7,470 nt of DNA from Acidobacteriaceae bacterium (GTDB lineage: Bacteria; Acidobacteriota; Terriglobia; Terriglobales; Acidobacteriaceae): NCBI GenBank assembly GCA_003133425.1, contig PKXI01000178.1, positions 10,801 through 18,270 on the forward strand. The letters are read 5' to 3'. This document shows, in pieces, positions 6,210 through 7,470 of the stretch (the first letter of the stretch is position 1; each line of letters begins with the position of its first letter). The position numbers were made by a program, and so were the translations under genes. A model generated the notes under the pieces. The model ran no database searches. It had not been told where the DNA came from and saw nothing but the letters and a program-made list of their open reading frames with translations.

Positions 6210-6434
6210 GGGTTGTGGTATCCCACCCTAGGCGCAAAAACAAAGACGCGCCGAGGATGGGGCACCCGCAGTTGTGCTGGGACGGGTCGCAGGACTGGTT
6301 GAGGATTGTGGTATCTCGGGTCTCAAATGCGAGACCTGGGGCACCCAAGCTCGACTATTTGGGTTTGTGGCTTCCCACCCATTCGCGATGAGGCTGCGAA
6401 TGGATGGGGCACCCACAGTTGTGCTGGGGATGGG
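6204..6434. repeat. Cluster of three related hairpin repeats between lysS and ymdB
   Basis: The three hairpins are 6222-6261, 6314-6341 and 6374-6408. Each follows a TTGTGG(T/C)(A/T)TC-like lead and is followed by GGGGCACCC. Two leads (6204-6222 and 6297-6315) agree in 18 of 19 bases. The trailers of the first and third copies share GGATGGGGCACCC and CAGTTGTGCTGGG. The arms of copy 3 pair in 12 of 13 positions (CCCACCCATTCGC with GCGAATGGATGGG). Copy 1 pairs in 12 of 14. Copy 2 pairs in all 11 if G-T wobbles count. Loops are 12, 6 and 9 bases. With the flanking heptamer arrays, these account for nearly the whole gene-free stretch 6210-6483. Confidence 0.8.
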
Positions 6435-6443
6435 GTACCCGGC

Positions 6444-6480
6444 TTCTAGCTAGCGGCTAGGAGCTAGAGGCTAGGAGCTG
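6444..6480 (+). repeat. Period-7 array carrying the ymdB ribosome binding site
   Basis: Five heptamers at 6444-6478 (TTCTAGC, TAGCGGC, then three of the TAGGAGC/TAGAGGC kind) and a trailing TG lead directly to the ymdB start. AGGAG inside the last heptamer (6473-6477) lies 6 bases from the TTG at 6484, ideal for ribosome binding. An earlier AGGAG at 6459-6463 is too far upstream to serve. Confidence 0.8.
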
Positions 6481-6483
6481 TTT

Positions 6484-7281
6484 TTGAACATTCTGTTTGT
6501 TGGTGACATTTTTGGGAGCGCGGGACGCAGGATTGTGCGCGAGCATATTGGCCATGTGATCGCGGCGCATGAGGTGGACCTGGTTGTTATCAATGCCGAG
6601 AATGCAGCGGGCGGTTTTGGGGTGACGCCGCAGATTGCCGATGAATTGTTTGACCTGGGCGCCGATGTGCTGACGACCGGCAACCACGTGTGGGACAAGC
6701 GCGAGCTGATTGAATATCTGAATTCGGCGCCGGAGGATAGCCAGCAGCGGCCACGGCGCGTGCTGCGGCCCGCAAATCTGCAACAGAACCTTCCCGGCTA
6801 CGGCGTCTTTGAAGGAGTCACTCGCGGCGGCGTTTCGTATGCGGTGGTGCAACTGATGGGACGCGTCTTTATGAACGCGACCAACGACCCCTTCCACGCA
6901 GCCAATGCCTTGCTGGCGGGCATTGAGGCCAAGGTGATCCTGGTGGATTTCCACGCGGAGGCGACCAGCGAAAAGGTTGCGATGGGCTGGCATCTGGATG
7001 GCCGCGTTACGGCGGTTCTGGGCACGCATACGCACATTCCCACGGCCGACGAGCGGGTGTTGCCGGGCGGCACTGCCTACCTGACCGATGTGGGCATGAG
7101 CGGGCCTTACGACAGCATTATCGGCGTAGAAAAGGAGCTGGTGCTGCACCGGTTTCTGACCGGCATGCCGGGGAAGTTCGAGGCAGCCAAAGGGAACCCA
7201 AAGATGTGCGCGGCGCTGGTCGCATGCGATGCGGAGACCGGACGCGCCACACGGATTCAGAGGATCATGCTGGGGGAGTGA
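6484..7281 (+). CDS. ymdB: YmdB-family metallophosphoesterase (TIGR00282 type)
   Basis: The product has 265 residues, almost the same length as B. subtilis YmdB, and is cytosolic. The family is a dinuclear-metal phosphoesterase; the Bacillus enzyme hydrolyses 2',3'-cyclic nucleotides and influences biofilm, motility and intercellular nanotube behaviour. All expected metal ligands are present: D8 in MNILFVGD, E39 and N40 in INAENAAGG, N67 in TGNHVWDK, H157 in VDFHAEATSEK, and H182 and H184 in GTHTHIPTAD. The C-terminal strand is typical. The start is TTG; the family opening M-x-ILFVGD begins exactly there, and AGGAG lies 6 bases upstream within a heptamer repeat. In Firmicutes it often follows rny (RNase Y), which is not seen here; instead it stands alone between two repeat blocks. 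A short insertion at about residues 82-92 (APEDSQQRPRR) precedes the RPANL segment. The substrate in this organism is inferred from the family. Confidence 0.93.
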   Translation: MNILFVGDIFGSAGRRIVREHIGHVIAAHEVDLVVINAENAAGGFGVTPQIADELFDLGADVLTTGNHVWDKRELIEYLNSAPEDSQQRPRRVLRPANLQQNLPGYGVFEGVTRGGVSYAVVQLMGRVFMNATNDPFHAANALLAGIEAKVILVDFHAEATSEKVAMGWHLDGRVTAVLGTHTHIPTADERVLPGGTAYLTDVGMSGPYDSIIGVEKELVLHRFLTGMPGKFEAAKGNPKMCAALVACDAETGRATRIQRIMLGE

Positions 7282-7315
7282 GCGGGCTGCGGTTGCGGCT
7301 CTCCGGGACTGAACA

Positions 7316-7470
7316 GGCTGCGAAAAGGCCTGATCTTGAGCGAGAATTCCGAAGAGCATAACGCAGGGGCTAAAGCCCACGTTTATTTTGACCTACTTGC
7401 GGCACGACTGAAGTCGTGCCCTGTTACAAAGCCTCTCGAATTGATCGCAGGAGCGAGTTTTTCAGCAGCC
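7316..7470. mobile_element. MITE-like element with terminal inverted repeats (right end may run past the window)
   Basis: The left end GGCTGCGAAAA (7316-7326) matches the reverse complement of the right end (GGCTGCTGAAAA, 7470-7459) with one gap. The similarity resumes about 29 bases inward at both ends (AATTCCGAAGAG against AATTCGAGAGG), giving imperfect inverted repeats of about 39 bases. There is no coding capacity. The interior is copy B of the dispersed repeat. Any target duplication on the right would lie beyond the window. Confidence 0.5.
7349..7431. repeat. Dispersed hairpin repeat, copy B
   Basis: This is the same unit as at 3600-3680, in the same orientation on the given strand. 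It has CCGAAGAGCATA, the same 20-base core (7364-7383) with GGGC-TAAA-GCCC (7367-7378), a diverged spacer, the hairpin GGCACGACT-GA-AGTCGTGCC (7401-7420), and a CCCTGTTACAAAG tail. It lacks the second hairpin unit present in copy A. Confidence 0.85.

Noticed and set aside
6206..6416. Small open frames in the lysS-ymdB gap
   Set aside because: They are translations of hairpin repeats and lack ribosome binding sites and conserved character.
6204..6434. CRISPR-like array
   Set aside because: There are only three units, the repeats are hairpins with differing arms, spacing is irregular, and no cas genes are present.
6457..7380. 307-codon open frame on the minus strand opposite ymdB
   Set aside because: It is antisense to a gene with all catalytic residues intact and runs through repeat DNA at both ends.

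Overview
The window looks like ordinary chromosome from an acidobacterium, probably of the Acidobacteriaceae/Terriglobia type. This is inferred from four things: moderately high GC; the F0 gene order atpZ-atpI-atpB-atpE with no atpF following; a secreted protein of a kind I associate with Acidobacteria; and intergenic hairpin repeats (GGGCTAAAGCCC, GGCACGACT/AGTCGTGCC, and CCCACCC...GGATGGGGCACCC) that resemble repeats I associate with this phylum. No database search was possible, so the phylum is a judgement.

Layout. Positions 1-1098 (minus strand) hold a bactofilin gene followed by a class I methyltransferase-like gene, probably one transcript from a promoter near 1140-1169. Positions 1279-2175 (plus) hold a secreted protein of unknown function. 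It converges on the F0 ATP synthase cluster, and a 25-bp-stem hairpin at 2188-2253 separates the two. Positions 2266-4475 (minus) are the F0 cluster, transcribed atpZ, atpI, atpB (subunit a), atpE (subunit c). AtpZ and AtpI overlap by ATGA. A dispersed repeat sits between atpI and atpB, and a heptamer-repeat array sits between atpB and atpE. Positions 4563-6209 (plus) hold lysyl-tRNA synthetase, divergent from atpZ. Positions 6204-6478 are a block of hairpin and heptamer repeats. Positions 6484-7281 (plus) hold a YmdB-family metallophosphoesterase. The window ends in a MITE-like element (7316-7470) that carries a second copy of the repeat found inside the ATP synthase cluster.

How the genes work together. 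AtpZ and AtpI are accessory membrane proteins for assembly of the rotor ring, and subunits a and c form the ion channel and rotor. Subunits b, delta and all F1 subunits are absent and must be encoded elsewhere. LysS and YmdB are housekeeping or regulatory enzymes with no evident functional link to the cluster.

I see no defence system, CRISPR array, tRNA, rRNA or complete insertion sequence. The most interesting material is non-coding. Three arrays have an exact period of seven bases but different sequences, and each lies at a gene boundary. One encodes the LysS C-terminal tail, one supplies the ribosome binding site of ymdB, and one flips orientation midway next to the atpB stop codon. Three adjacent hairpins keep their arms paired while their sequences differ.
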